From contig SFFL01000001.1 of the NCBI GenBank assembly GCA_004557825.1, positions 1-64,000 of the forward strand: DNA of 64,000 bases, in the 5' to 3' direction. The first letter of the stretch is position 1. Each line of letters starts with the position of its first letter. This document shows, in pieces, positions 24,519 to 33,671 of the stretch. Source of the DNA: Bacteroidales bacterium (GTDB lineage: Bacteria; Bacteroidota; Bacteroidia; Bacteroidales; Muribaculaceae). Under the pieces are notes generated by a model, which had not been told where the DNA came from, did no database searches, and worked only from the letters and a program-made list of their open reading frames with translations. The translations under genes and the position numbers were made by a program.

Positions 24519-26750
24519 TTAGTGGCGGAAGGATACCGGCGGATTGACCTCGAAATCGAAAGAACCGCTGGCATCGCGCCATACGAAGTAGCGGATTTCC
24601 ACCGGGTGCAGCCCGCGCGCAAGGGCTGCCTGGCCGCGGCGCCGCTGAGTGACGTGTACCCAGTCGTTGTTAACCACCCGCTTTCCGTCGATATCGAGCG
24701 TAGAGCCGGCGTCCGACGATAGCGTGAATGTGTAAATGCCATCGGCCGGAACATCTATGTAGCCGCGCCATATATAGCAACGGTCTTCGGCATAACCGGG
24801 CATACAGGGCTGCGCAACCACAGTGTCGCCTACGCAGGGTTGCCGATCAATGTCTGCAACACAGCCGATCTCGCCGTTGCGGTAGCGATACAGCCGGAGG
24901 CCCGGTTCGTTTGCAGCCTCGGTGGCAGGGCTATAGCCGGCAACGGGGATATAGCGGGCGTGACGGATTTCAGAGCGCGTGTTTTCGGGCCGGAATGAGG
25001 CGAATGTCATAGATAATGTATCGGTCACTTCAATCGGCTCGGTAAAGAGAGGAGAAGAAGGGTCGGGGATTGTGCCGTCAAGAGTATACCGGAGTGTGCC
25101 GTGGTTGCCACGCATCTTTGGCGCGACTTCAGTTTTTCCTACAAAAATATTTTCGCTCTCCACGCCGGTAATTTCCGGAAGAGCGTAGGTTGCGCCCATA
25201 GCGTCGAGCAGCGCGTAGTGTGCGTCGGCACGGGTATCAAACTCCTTGCGAGTCAGTCGCTGAGGCGCCGTCGGGTCGGTCCACGCCACCTCCGCTACGG
25301 CGAACAGTCGGGGGAATATCTGATGGCAGGCAGAGCGGAATGTCGGTACATACTCGCTCCAGAGATTCGCCTGCACACCCAAAAGCGCACGGCGCTCCTG
25401 CGGAGCAAGCCGACCCAACCTGTCGCTCAGATTCAGAATCTTATCTACAAATCGGTCGTTGTTGTCGAAATTCAGATACAGGCAATCGAAGTCGGTACAT
25501 ACAGTCGACATCCCTGCGGCGGTGGCTCTCGGTATTACATCGGTATGGTCGCCGCGCCACCACATTATGGCGTTTCCCTCACCCAATCCGTCGGCGATGA
25601 TTTCATCCCATCCGATAAGTGTTCGGCCATTGGCCTTGAAATAGCTTTCCATCTGCCGGATAAACCAGGCCTGCAGCCGGTCGGTGGAGGGAAGATTCTC
25701 GGCAACAGCGCGCGCCTTACAACGATGGCACTGCCGCCACACTCTCTTATCCACCTCATCGCCGCCGATATGGACATATTTCGACGGGAAAATATCAAAC
25801 AGTTCGCTGAAGATATTCTGTATCACCGTAAGAGTTGAATCATTGCCCGGGCACACGCTCGCCGACGACCGTCCTTCGCACGACAATTCCGGCATCACAG
25901 CCGTAAGTGTGCGGCTATGGCCCGGTACGTCGATTTCCGGTACAATAGTAATTCCGCGGTCAGCGGCATATTTCACCATATCACGCATTTCCTGCTGGGT
26001 GTAATATCCGCCATAAAGGGTGTCGCCCTGTTCAGTCACGCGCAACCGGTCGGCTGGGAGGAGCATATCCGGATTGTTGTCGCGGGCAGCCAATTCAAGG
26101 CAGCGGCGATCGATTCCATCATATTTCCGCCAGGCGCCTTTCTGAGTAAGTTCAGGATAACGAAGGATTTCTGCACGCCATCCCTGGTCGTCGACAAGAT
26201 GCCAGTGGAATGTGTTGAGTTTATACAGCGCCATCAGGTCAAGCACCCGATGCAACTCATCAACAGTGAAGAAGTGTCGGGCGCAGTCGAGCATCAGGCC
26301 GCGCCAGCCGTGAGCAGGCCGGTCTTTTATCTCCACGCCGGGAATCTTTGCTCCACCATTGGTTTGCTCAGTCAAATCTGCCGGAAGAAGCTGGCGCAGC
26401 GTAGCCACGCCGTTCACTACACCGGCGTAAGTCCCGGCAGCAAGTTTTATCCCCTTTTTCCCTACACTGAGGTTATAGCCGTCGGCAAGTTTGTCGTCCA
26501 TCTCAATCCGTAAATCGGCATTGCGGGCGATGCGCTGAATTTTAAGCGGGGAAAACATCCGGCTCATAACCCTCTCAATGCGCCCGGCCACCGAATCGGG
26601 GGCTTCGTAGGTAAGCACCGTACCTATGGGAAATACACCCTTTGTCTCCCGGCACGATACCGGAGTGGGTAACAGATTCACGCCCTTTGCAGGCACAATA
26701 ATCATTATCAGGAAGGCAAATGCGGCCACAATGGCACGGAGGTTTTTCAT
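24519..26750 (-). CDS. exported GH20 beta-N-acetylhexosaminidase with PA14 domain
   Basis: 743 residues: signal peptide (~1-23); GH20b-type N-terminal domain (~24-145); TIM-barrel GH20 catalytic domain (~146-500) with GWRGLMLDCARHFF, NTFHWHLVDDQGWR, PEIDVPGHS and the catalytic Asp-Glu pair in HIGGDEVDK (~330-331); a chitobiase C-terminal-like region (LRYTLDGTIPDPSSPLFTEP); and a PA14 domain (~620-740: IWRGYIDVPADGIYTFTLSS, DAGSTLDIDGKRVV). It releases terminal GlcNAc/GalNAc from host or microbial glycans by substrate-assisted catalysis; PA14 probably binds carbohydrate. The amino-sugar epimerase and NahK-like kinase at the left end could use the product. Confidence 0.93.
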   Translation of the reverse strand: MKNLRAIVAAFAFLIMIIVPAKGVNLLPTPVSCRETKGVFPIGTVLTYEAPDSVAGRIERVMSRMFSPLKIQRIARNADLRIEMDDKLADGYNLSVGKKGIKLAAGTYAGVVNGVATLRQLLPADLTEQTNGGAKIPGVEIKDRPAHGWRGLMLDCARHFFTVDELHRVLDLMALYKLNTFHWHLVDDQGWRAEILRYPELTQKGAWRKYDGIDRRCLELAARDNNPDMLLPADRLRVTEQGDTLYGGYYTQQEMRDMVKYAADRGITIVPEIDVPGHSRTLTAVMPELSCEGRSSASVCPGNDSTLTVIQNIFSELFDIFPSKYVHIGGDEVDKRVWRQCHRCKARAVAENLPSTDRLQAWFIRQMESYFKANGRTLIGWDEIIADGLGEGNAIMWWRGDHTDVIPRATAAGMSTVCTDFDCLYLNFDNNDRFVDKILNLSDRLGRLAPQERRALLGVQANLWSEYVPTFRSACHQIFPRLFAVAEVAWTDPTAPQRLTRKEFDTRADAHYALLDAMGATYALPEITGVESENIFVGKTEVAPKMRGNHGTLRYTLDGTIPDPSSPLFTEPIEVTDTLSMTFASFRPENTRSEIRHARYIPVAGYSPATEAANEPGLRLYRYRNGEIGCVADIDRQPCVGDTVVAQPCMPGYAEDRCYIWRGYIDVPADGIYTFTLSSDAGSTLDIDGKRVVNNDWVHVTQRRRGQAALARGLHPVEIRYFVWRDASGSFDFEVNPPVSFRH

Positions 26751-27190
26751 AGCAAGAACTGTGTGAGTTTAGAAATACAACGTTTCTCCCGGTAGTTTCC
26801 ACATCGTATTTCTATAAAAACAAACTGCTGCCGCCGAAGGGGTTGGCAAAGAACCCGACTACGACCCGTAGCGAACCCGGCGGAGTCCCCAGGCAAACGC
26901 TGTGCAATATTAAGCAATAAATTTGGATTCAACTTTCACATCTGTATCAAAATTTATCCTCTCATTCCCATATCCGCAAACCTCCGGAAAAGCGCGAACC
27001 ATAAGCATCAATATTTCAGCCGTTTTTATTTTATGTGAATCTAAATTTACGAATTGCGAACGCTCTTTTACGTTTTCGCAATTAGAATTTTACCGATTGT
27101 CCTCATCAGATATAGCTGTTTTCTCTAATTTTGACAAATAATGCTACCTGGTAAATAACATTAATCTATCCAGCCCTTAATCATTATCTT
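26751..27190. other. 440-bp divergent intergenic region
   Basis: Upstream regions of GH20 (minus) and the WG-repeat gene (plus). TAATTTTG at 27126-27133 fits a -7 element for the plus-strand gene, without a properly spaced -33. A G+C-richer patch at about 26823-26900 is unexplained. No credible ORF or RNA gene seen. Confidence 0.45.
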
Positions 27191-29713
27191 ATGAAAATAT
27201 CACGCAAGACACTGTCGGCCGTACTGCTTTTAGGTGCGTCGGCGCTGCTTTTCTCCGACCCGGCACAGGGGCAGTTTCTGAAGAAGCTGTCGAAGGGGTT
27301 GCAGAAAGTCAACGAGACCCTCGAAAAGGTGGAGAAGGCCACAAAACAAACCACTTCCAATTCTCCCTCAACCACCAGTGCCAACAAGGCAAGCACAAGC
27401 AACAAATCTGCTGCCGCATCGGCCGACTGGAAAGACTGGAAAGCGCCGGTGCGTACCCCGTATATCACGTCGAAGACTAAATTTATGAAGGTTGAAAGCA
27501 ACAATGATTTCTACATTTCCAACGTTCATTCCGGCATTTTCGCTGTGAAGCGCGGCAACCTCTTTGAGTTTTGGCGCGTTGATGGCAAGAAGCTGTTCAA
27601 TGCCGAATGGGAATTTTGCAGCAATCCGGCTAAATATAATTTCCCCGAATTTCGCGGCGGTGTGGCTGTAGCTCGCCGAAGCACTCCCAATGCCACCGGC
27701 AAGAAGGTAATCTGCCTGCTGTATGCCAACGGCGCTGTGAAGGAGCTGGACCCGAGCTACGAAACGGTGTCGCAGTTTGTCGACGGTTTAGCTTTGGCCA
27801 AACAGAATCTTGGCAACTGGAAATACAAATATTACTTCCTGAACACCCGCGGTGAAAAGGTTTTCACCACACTGGATGTTGATGCCGGCAATTCCAACTG
27901 GATTCGCCCTCTGCACGACGGTCTGCGGGCTTACAAAACCACCAGCGGGAAATGGGGCTTTATCGACGCTTCCGGCGTAGTGAAAATCCAGCCCAAATAC
28001 AAGGACGTACGCGACTTCAGCGAAGGAGTGGCGTGGGTGTATGAGGAATCGCGCAACGGCTCAGAGTATGTCCGCTCACATAAGCTTATCGACACGAAGG
28101 GCAACACGGTCTACACCGCTCCCGCCGATTTGCAGTATGAGTCGCTATCATCGAAATTCGGAGATGTGCACGATGGCCGTTTCTTTCTGATTCTCAATCG
28201 TATGGTTAGCTACTTCAACCTCAAAGGGGAGCAGCTGGCATCCTTTGACGCAGGCATAAACTTCTACGACAGGTACACCTTTGTCAATCCGGGCGACAAC
28301 TCAAGTTTTAACATCAACGCTTACGTAGCCGACACCGATTTCAATATTGTAAGGCAGATGTCTGACAAGGTTGTGAACGGTGCAGATATCGCTACCGGTT
28401 TCACCTTCGAACCATTCGGGCTGGCAACTGTGGGTTTCAGCAATGTAATCAGTCCTGACGGCGATTTATTGATAACCACTTTCATGGATGTCAAGACCAA
28501 TACATACGTCGAAAATTTCGGCCAGTTCGACGAAGATGGCTACGCCTTCGTTCAAAGAATCCTGATTGACCAAAAAGAATATTCCGGTTTTATGCGTCCC
28601 GACGCTCATCTCGACTGGATCTTCACCGTCGACGGCACAGGCAGTTTCTCCGGATGGCCCCTGCCGCCGCCGATTGAACCGATTGATTCCGCTGGCTTTA
28701 ACGATCCTCCGGGCGACCTGCCCCCTGTCGACCCCAATGACCCGCCTATCGGCCCGAAAAAGGTTACCGCTCAGAAATACACTGTCACTGTCAAGGCTTC
28801 TCCCGCTGAAGGGGGCAAGGTAGCTCTCTCGGCTGCCGGTCCTTTCAATTACGGCGATTATGTAAGCTACAGTGCCACCCCCAACAAGGACTGGGGAATC
28901 AGCGGCATTGATTACAAGGTTGACGGGATGTCGATATCGCCTGAACCGGGCGAACGATTCGCAGTAACCGCCGATATGACTATCACCGTCAATTTCTACA
29001 AGGAACCGAAAATCGATCAGCCGGTTGATAACGGCGCACTGCAAGGTTCGATGCTCTGGATAATGAACCAGGAATTCCCGATCGACGTAACCTATTATGC
29101 CGAAATCAGCACCACTCCCAACATCTCCACTCCCTACGGCAACAACACCTACGGCTACATCGTGCCGATGATTGACCCGGATAAGGTGATTGAGGGCAAG
29201 GGCGTTTCTGCAAAGGGTCTGATCCTGCCGATGCGCATTAACGGCTACCAGAAGGAAGCCGACGGCAAGGAATATCTTGTGCTCAACGGTGGCCAGGTGA
29301 TGCTGAACGATGTGAAGGTTGGCTACAACGACTTGGTTATGAACCTTTGGGTAACTATGCTGATGAATATCAACGGCTTTGACCACCCGCAGCTCGATCC
29401 CAATCTCTATCGCCTGGAAATAGCCTCCCGTGGTGAGGATGGCACCATCACCCTCGGCGACCTGGAGGTATTCTCGCCCATTGCAGGTGTATGGCTCAAA
29501 GGTGGCGACAAATCCTTTAAGAAGCAAGAAAAAGGATTTATGATGACGAAAACCACCTACAGTCTGCCCGTGGACATATTCCGAGGCGTAAAAATGAAGC
29601 CCGCAGCCAAGCGCAACGATGTGCTGTGGACCCCGCCGGCCTCGTGGTGCGAAAAAGAAGGCCTCTTCGAAGCCCTCAAAAAGGCCTTCAACTCGCAATA
29701 TCAGAAGCTCTGA
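27191..29713 (+). CDS. exported WG-repeat protein with InlB/Flg_new-like repeat
   Basis: 840 residues, not recognised as a characterised protein. A signal peptide (ISRKTLSAVLLLGASALLFS) is followed by a Ser/Thr/Lys-rich low-complexity linker (~50-80). Residues ~95-470 contain WG-type repeats (KWGFIDASGVVKIQPKY, SGIFAVKRGNLFEFWRVDGKKLF, HKLIDTKGNTVYTAP) that form small beta repeats. A Pro/Asp-rich stretch near 500-525 precedes an InlB/'bacterial repeat' domain (YTVTVKASPAEGGKVALSAAGPF... ITVNFYKEP). The remaining ~250 residues are unfamiliar. It is probably a cell-envelope or surface protein; binding function is only a guess. Stands alone between GH20 and GH43. Confidence 0.75.
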   Translation: MKISRKTLSAVLLLGASALLFSDPAQGQFLKKLSKGLQKVNETLEKVEKATKQTTSNSPSTTSANKASTSNKSAAASADWKDWKAPVRTPYITSKTKFMKVESNNDFYISNVHSGIFAVKRGNLFEFWRVDGKKLFNAEWEFCSNPAKYNFPEFRGGVAVARRSTPNATGKKVICLLYANGAVKELDPSYETVSQFVDGLALAKQNLGNWKYKYYFLNTRGEKVFTTLDVDAGNSNWIRPLHDGLRAYKTTSGKWGFIDASGVVKIQPKYKDVRDFSEGVAWVYEESRNGSEYVRSHKLIDTKGNTVYTAPADLQYESLSSKFGDVHDGRFFLILNRMVSYFNLKGEQLASFDAGINFYDRYTFVNPGDNSSFNINAYVADTDFNIVRQMSDKVVNGADIATGFTFEPFGLATVGFSNVISPDGDLLITTFMDVKTNTYVENFGQFDEDGYAFVQRILIDQKEYSGFMRPDAHLDWIFTVDGTGSFSGWPLPPPIEPIDSAGFNDPPGDLPPVDPNDPPIGPKKVTAQKYTVTVKASPAEGGKVALSAAGPFNYGDYVSYSATPNKDWGISGIDYKVDGMSISPEPGERFAVTADMTITVNFYKEPKIDQPVDNGALQGSMLWIMNQEFPIDVTYYAEISTTPNISTPYGNNTYGYIVPMIDPDKVIEGKGVSAKGLILPMRINGYQKEADGKEYLVLNGGQVMLNDVKVGYNDLVMNLWVTMLMNINGFDHPQLDPNLYRLEIASRGEDGTITLGDLEVFSPIAGVWLKGGDKSFKKQEKGFMMTKTTYSLPVDIFRGVKMKPAAKRNDVLWTPPASWCEKEGLFEALKKAFNSQYQKL

Positions 29714-29762
29714 CCTCTACCCCACACCTATATAATTATAATAACCCAAGCCTAACTATATT

Positions 29763-29833
29763 GAACGCACCCCGGCGCCAAAGCGTAAACAGTTGAACTT
29801 CGACTATTTATGCCCTCGCACCGGGGTGCGTCG
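29763..29833. repeat. degenerate inverted repeat, possible copy of the palindrome family
   Basis: ACGCACCCCGG (29765-29775) is perfectly inverted as CCGGGGTGCGT (29821-29831). The core resembles the GACGCACC element of the other copies but lacks the TGTAGG ends. It could also serve as a terminator after the WG-repeat gene. Confidence 0.4.
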
Positions 29834-29875
29834 TATATTGACGCCCCTATACTTTTCAGAAATGTATGCACCGCG

Positions 29876-29907
29876 TTTGGAAAATGGCCCAATAATTTTT
29901 ACCTTTG
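29876..29907 (+). promoter_or_regulatory. promoter of GH43 gene
   Basis: TTTG at 29876-29879, 20-bp spacer, TACCTTTG at 29900-29907, about 45 bp before the ATG at 29953. Confidence 0.75.
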
Positions 29908-29952
29908 CATAGGAAATAATCCCTCAAAGTAACCACTTAGCAATTGCTCATA

Positions 29953-30933
29953 ATGAAAAGACATCTGATCTTCTCCCTCGGTCTGCTTATGGCAGGCTCC
30001 GCATTATCTGCCGCAGACAACGCTTCCGGCTCTGAGCCTACCTATCCCGGCAACCCCTGTTTTCCCGGTCAGTACGCCGATCCCGAGGGTATCGTGTTCG
30101 ACGAAACCGTGTACATCTACCCTACCAACAGTCTCCCGTTTGAAGAGCAAACCTCGATGGACTGCTTCTCGTCGACCGACCTCAAAAAATGGACCAAACA
30201 TGAAAATATAATCGACACCACCGAAGTAAAATGGGCGTGGGGCGCATTATGGGCACCGTCTATTATCAAAAAAGATGGCAAATACTATCTCTTCTTCAGC
30301 GCGAACAATGTACACGAAGGAGAAGTCGGCGGCATCGGCGTAGCCGTCAGCGACAAACCCGAAGGCCCGTTCAAGGATTTGCTCGGGCATCCGCTGATCA
30401 ATGACATTGTCAACGGCGCGCAGCCCATCGACCAGTTTGTATTCCGTCATACCGATGGCTGCTACTATATGTATTATGGCGGCTGGAGCCGCTGCAATCT
30501 GGTAAAACTCGCCGACGACTTCAAATCGATTGTACCCTTCCCCGACGGCTCGCTGTATAAAGAAGTGACACCGGAGAACTATGTAGAAGGCCCCTTCCTG
30601 CTCCAGAAAGATGGTAAATGCTACTTTATGTGGAGCGAAGGCGAATGGACGAAGGATAATTACCGCGTGGCTTACGCTATCGCCGACTCTCCGTTCGGCC
30701 CCTTCGAGCGCATCGGCACCATCCTGCAGACCGACCCGGCAGTTGCCACCGGCGCAGGACATCACTCCGTAATCCAGTCACCCAAGACCGGCAAGTATTA
30801 CATCATTTACCACCGCCACCCGCTCGGCACCACCGACGGCAACAACCGCGTGACCTGCATCGACGAGCTCCGCTTCGACACCGACGGCAAAATCCTCCCC
30901 GTAAAAATGACCTTCACCGGCCCCGCCCTCTAA
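29953..30933 (+). CDS. exported GH43 glycoside hydrolase
   Basis: About 326 residues from MKRHLIFSLGLLMAGSALSA, a signal peptide; the ATG at 29944 nine bases upstream is a less likely start. Five-bladed beta-propeller GH43 features: GQYADPEGIVF with the catalytic-base Asp near residue 35, PIDQFVFRH with the pKa-modulating Asp (~157), and YVEGPFLLQKDG with the general-acid Glu (~216). The size equals a single catalytic domain with no CBM. GH43 enzymes act on arabinose, xylose or galactan chains; this subfamily cannot be fixed by eye. A well-formed promoter lies just upstream and the gene appears monocistronic. Confidence 0.88.
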   Translation: MKRHLIFSLGLLMAGSALSAADNASGSEPTYPGNPCFPGQYADPEGIVFDETVYIYPTNSLPFEEQTSMDCFSSTDLKKWTKHENIIDTTEVKWAWGALWAPSIIKKDGKYYLFFSANNVHEGEVGGIGVAVSDKPEGPFKDLLGHPLINDIVNGAQPIDQFVFRHTDGCYYMYYGGWSRCNLVKLADDFKSIVPFPDGSLYKEVTPENYVEGPFLLQKDGKCYFMWSEGEWTKDNYRVAYAIADSPFGPFERIGTILQTDPAVATGAGHHSVIQSPKTGKYYIIYHRHPLGTTDGNNRVTCIDELRFDTDGKILPVKMTFTGPAL

Positions 30934-31040
30934 TCCCCCCTTCCCCATACTCGCCGATTTACCCAAATCGCCATCTACGCATCAACCTGCAGGGACGCAA
31001 TTTGAGGCCGGCGGGATGGTTTGAGGCCGGCGGGTTTTTA

Positions 31041-31130
31041 TCAAGAGCCAATTAGTGCCCATCCAATTACCCACAGCAGCAGCCACAGCAGCAGGAAGAT
31101 AATTGCATATTTTATCTTTTTCTTTTCCAT
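31041..31130 (-). CDS. possible 29-residue single-helix membrane protein
   Basis: A short minus-strand ORF begins MEKKKIKYAIIFLLLW and consists of a Lys-rich start, one Leu/Trp-rich membrane helix and a short tail before TGA at 31041-31043. The composition is that of small inner-membrane proteins. It sits downstream of the terminator of the LRR gene, with no clear promoter or Shine-Dalgarno, and homologues are unknown to me, so it may be spurious. Confidence 0.35.
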   Translation of the reverse strand: MEKKKIKYAIIFLLLWLLLWVIGWALIGS

Positions 31131-31156
31131 CAAAGTACAATTATTAAAAATGCATA

Positions 31157-31198
31157 AACGAACTCCGGCGCTGTCATCAGACAATGCCGAAGTTCGTT
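31157..31198 (-). terminator. terminator of the LRR gene
   Basis: AACGAACT...CGGC (31157-31169) pairs with GCCG...AGTTCGTT (31186-31198). Read on the minus strand it is followed by TATGCATTTTTAA. It may work in both directions. Confidence 0.65.
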
Positions 31199-31231
31199 AT
31201 TGATTTTCATTTTAGGGACGTGAAGTTTCAG

Positions 31232-32746
31232 TTATTTCACCAAAACCTTGATTGCTGAATTGCTCGTGCGTACGATAACGACGCTTCCGGGCGTTACGTT
31301 GAAGGTCGCTACTCCTTCATCGCTTGCAGTCGCATCGCAGAGTTTGACGCCTTTGAGATCGTAACAACTGATTTTCTCCGCCGCATTGAGGCCCTTGACG
31401 GTAACCATACCGGCGTACGAAGTCACGATTATGGCACGCATTTCCAGGTCGATTATACCGGTCGGGACGTCTTCGGATTTTTTAATGAAGTAGATGGTCG
31501 CGGTCGTCACATCAGACTGAACGTAGCCATCGATGGACACCCAGGCTGAAATCTCATAGCAGCCGGTAAGTTCGACAGTACCGTCCTCTACCTCCTTGCC
31601 GGTTGCCGCATCTTTGGCCACAATGGTGTAGAAGCAGTCGACACCCTCGGTGGTGGTCTCTATTTTAAGGGTTCCATCCTCGTAGGTTATAGTCGGCGCT
31701 TCGCAAGATATGGGTGATATTTTGCCGAAATTTTTCCAATAATCGGCATTTCTGTAGGCTGTCCATGCAGTAACAGGCACAAGCAGAATCGCATTCCCGG
31801 GATTGGCCATAATCTCGCCGGCGCAAGTGGGGGTAGTCGAGGCCTCACACGTCACCTGGGTCAGATTACTGTTGCTGCCGAATACCAAGGAGCCCATCTG
31901 GGTCACAAAACTCGGGATGGTTACGGAGGTCAGGCCGGTGCAACCGTCGAAAGCCTGCTCTCCAATAGAAGACACCGAGGTGGGGATGGTTACCGAAGTC
32001 AGGCCGGTGCAGCCGCTAAAAGCATTATCGCCGATTGAGGTCACATTATATGTCGACCCGGAGTAGGTAATCGACGAGGGGATGGTCACAGTGGCCGGGA
32101 GGTTGGTGTAGCGGGGTGACTCAGAAACCTCATACGTCACCTGGGCGGTTGCGTTGACGGTGTCGAGGTTGTAGTATAACCCCTCATACCATGCATCCCT
32201 GTCCGCCGCTATGATTGTGCCGAAACTGCTCCAGGGCGAGGTGCTCTTATAAGTCGTCAACGCAGCCGGAGGCACCCGCAGAGTCGTATTTGCCGGATAT
32301 GTTACAATATGGCCGTTGCATATAGGAGGTGTCGTGGCAAGGCACGTCACCCGGGTCAGGTTGGAGCAGTTGCCGAAGGCCAAATTGCCTATAGAGTTTA
32401 CTGAACTCGGAATAGTCACCGAGGTAAGGCCGGTGTTGCTATCGAAAGCCTTCTGTCCAATCGAAGTCACCGAGTTGGGGATGTCAATAGAGGTCAGGCG
32501 GGTGCAGCCTTCGAAAGCCTGCTGGCCGATTGAAGTCACCGAATTGCCAAGGGTTACCGATGTCAAACCCATACAGTAGGAGAAGGCTTCTTTGCCTATT
32601 GAATCAACCGTGTTGGGGATGACTATCGAGGCCAGGTTACTACAGCCGGCGAAAGTTCGATAGCCAATTGAGGCCACCGCATCGGGTATGGTGACCGAAC
32701 TCAGGCCGCTGCAGCCGTAGAAAGCATTTTCGCCGATTGCGGTCAC
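31232..32746 (-). pseudogene. BspA-type leucine-rich-repeat surface protein, 5'-truncated
   Basis: 504 residues in frame from a GTG at 32746. About eight BspA/LRR_5 repeats of 23 residues (VTIPDAVASIGYRTFAGCSNL and similar) occur in two blocks, ~1-145 and ~225-330. They are followed by a beta-sandwich region (YEDGTLKIETTTEGVDCFYTI) and a C-terminal anchoring-type domain (KGLNAAEKISCYDLKGVKL... ). There is no signal peptide or ATG: the frame stays open back to a stop at 32843-32845, and repeat homology ends abruptly near 32770, about 80 bp from the ssrA terminator. An exported protein lacking its N-terminus suggests truncation by recombination at the ssrA 3' flank. Confidence 0.65.
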
Positions 32747-32851
32747 CGAAGTGGGGATGGGGATTTCGTGTAACGAGTATGTAGCGAATGAGCGTCCGTA
32801 ACGGTCTTTTTTCTGTCCGACATCGGTCCTGAGTCGATGTTTTTAGACACG

Positions 32852-32886
32852 AAAAAACCGCAGAATTGATTGAAATTCTGCGGTTT
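32852..32886 (-). terminator. terminator of ssrA
   Basis: AAACCGCAGAATT (32855-32867) pairs with AATTCTGCGGTTT (32874-32886); read on the minus strand the stem is followed by TTTTTTC. Confidence 0.85.
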
Positions 32887-32933
32887 AGTCTTCTTTGAAC
32901 TTTTGTTGGCCGGAATCTGTCCGAACCGTCAAG

Positions 32934-33331
32934 TGGAGCTGGAGGGGGTTGAACCCTCGTCCAAACGCGGAACTAATGAGGTTTCTACATGCTTAGTCTA
33001 CTGTTGGTTTTCGTCGCCGGGCAGGCTATAGACTGCCAACACAGCGCTTAGTTCCTAAACTTTCGGATGCTTTCCGGAACTGTCGGCACCCTATTCCTTG
33101 TTTAGCTGCACCGCCATATCGATTAGTCCAAGGAAGATTGACAATCGGGCGATGTCTCGTCTGCGCCACTTTGGCGCGGATAAAGCTTAATTTACTGTAC
33201 TTCGATTAAGCAGCGAGAGCGTAGTTGTTTTCGCCATTTAAAATTTTGATGTCTCTGATTAAAGAGCGTGGGCATCATCGCTCTGCATGCTTGCTCACCA
33301 CTTCTACACGCTGTCAAAACCAGTCAGCCCC
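32934..33331 (-). ncRNA. ssrA: transfer-messenger RNA (tmRNA)
   Basis: The minus strand begins GGGGCTGACTGGTTTTGACA, the usual tmRNA 5' end, and finishes with GGGTTCAACCC and CCAGCTCCA, giving a T arm and an acceptor stem pairing GGGGCUG with CAGCUCC. The tag frame at 33235-33206 reads Gly-Glu-Asn-Asn-Tyr-Ala-Leu-Ala-Ala then TAA. tmRNA with SmpB rescues stalled ribosomes and tags the nascent chain for proteolysis. The genome does not encode the terminal CCA: CTT follows the discriminator A. A -7-like TAGTTTTG (33386-33379) lies about 48 bp upstream, and a terminator follows. Confidence 0.95.
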
Positions 33332-33671
33332 GTTTCGAGTGTGATGCGAGGAAGCTCTCTTCCTCCGCGATTAGCCTACAAAACTACTACAAATTTTCCG
33401 AATTCCGCGCCCTTACCTTAATTTAGTACTTAATATTAACACATTTTAACTTTAAAACAGGCATTACACACAAAAAAGAGCTATGTTATAATGGCCTATA
33501 ACGTATCCGTTTGTAGGGACGCACCCCAGGTGCGTCCGCCTCACCCCCTGATTTTCAACAATTTAAAGGGACGTACCTGAGGGTGCGTCCCTATAAATTG
33601 ATATGTTGTTATAAGCTTTGACACATCCCCCATATGAGTAGGGGTGTAACCGTTGCCGGCTGTAGAGCAAC
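33332..33671. other. intergenic region between ssrA and GH2 gene
   Basis: Contains the likely ssrA promoter (-7 TAGTTTTG at 33386-33379, minus), an A+T-rich stretch at about 33390-33500, palindrome copy C at 33511-33595 and the tail of the GH2 transcript. No gene seen. Confidence 0.5.
33511..33595. repeat. REP/BIME-like palindrome pair, copy C
   Basis: TTGTAGGGACGCACC starting at 33511 and its inverse GGGTGCGTCCCTATA ending at 33595, each half also a hairpin (GACGCACC/GGTGCGTC; GGGACGTACC/GGTGCGTCCC). Outer flanks TATAACGTATC (about 33497) and GATATGTTGTTATA (about 33600) continue the imperfect symmetry. Confidence 0.8.

Noticed and set aside
31803..32579. Two plus-strand ORFs rich in VTEVRPVQP repeats
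   Set aside because: They are the antisense reading of the LRR repeats, hence their periodicity.
32750..32830. Invertible promoter or shufflon driving the LRR gene
   Set aside because: Only short direct CGTTAC words were seen, no inverted pair flanking a promoter and no recombinase gene.
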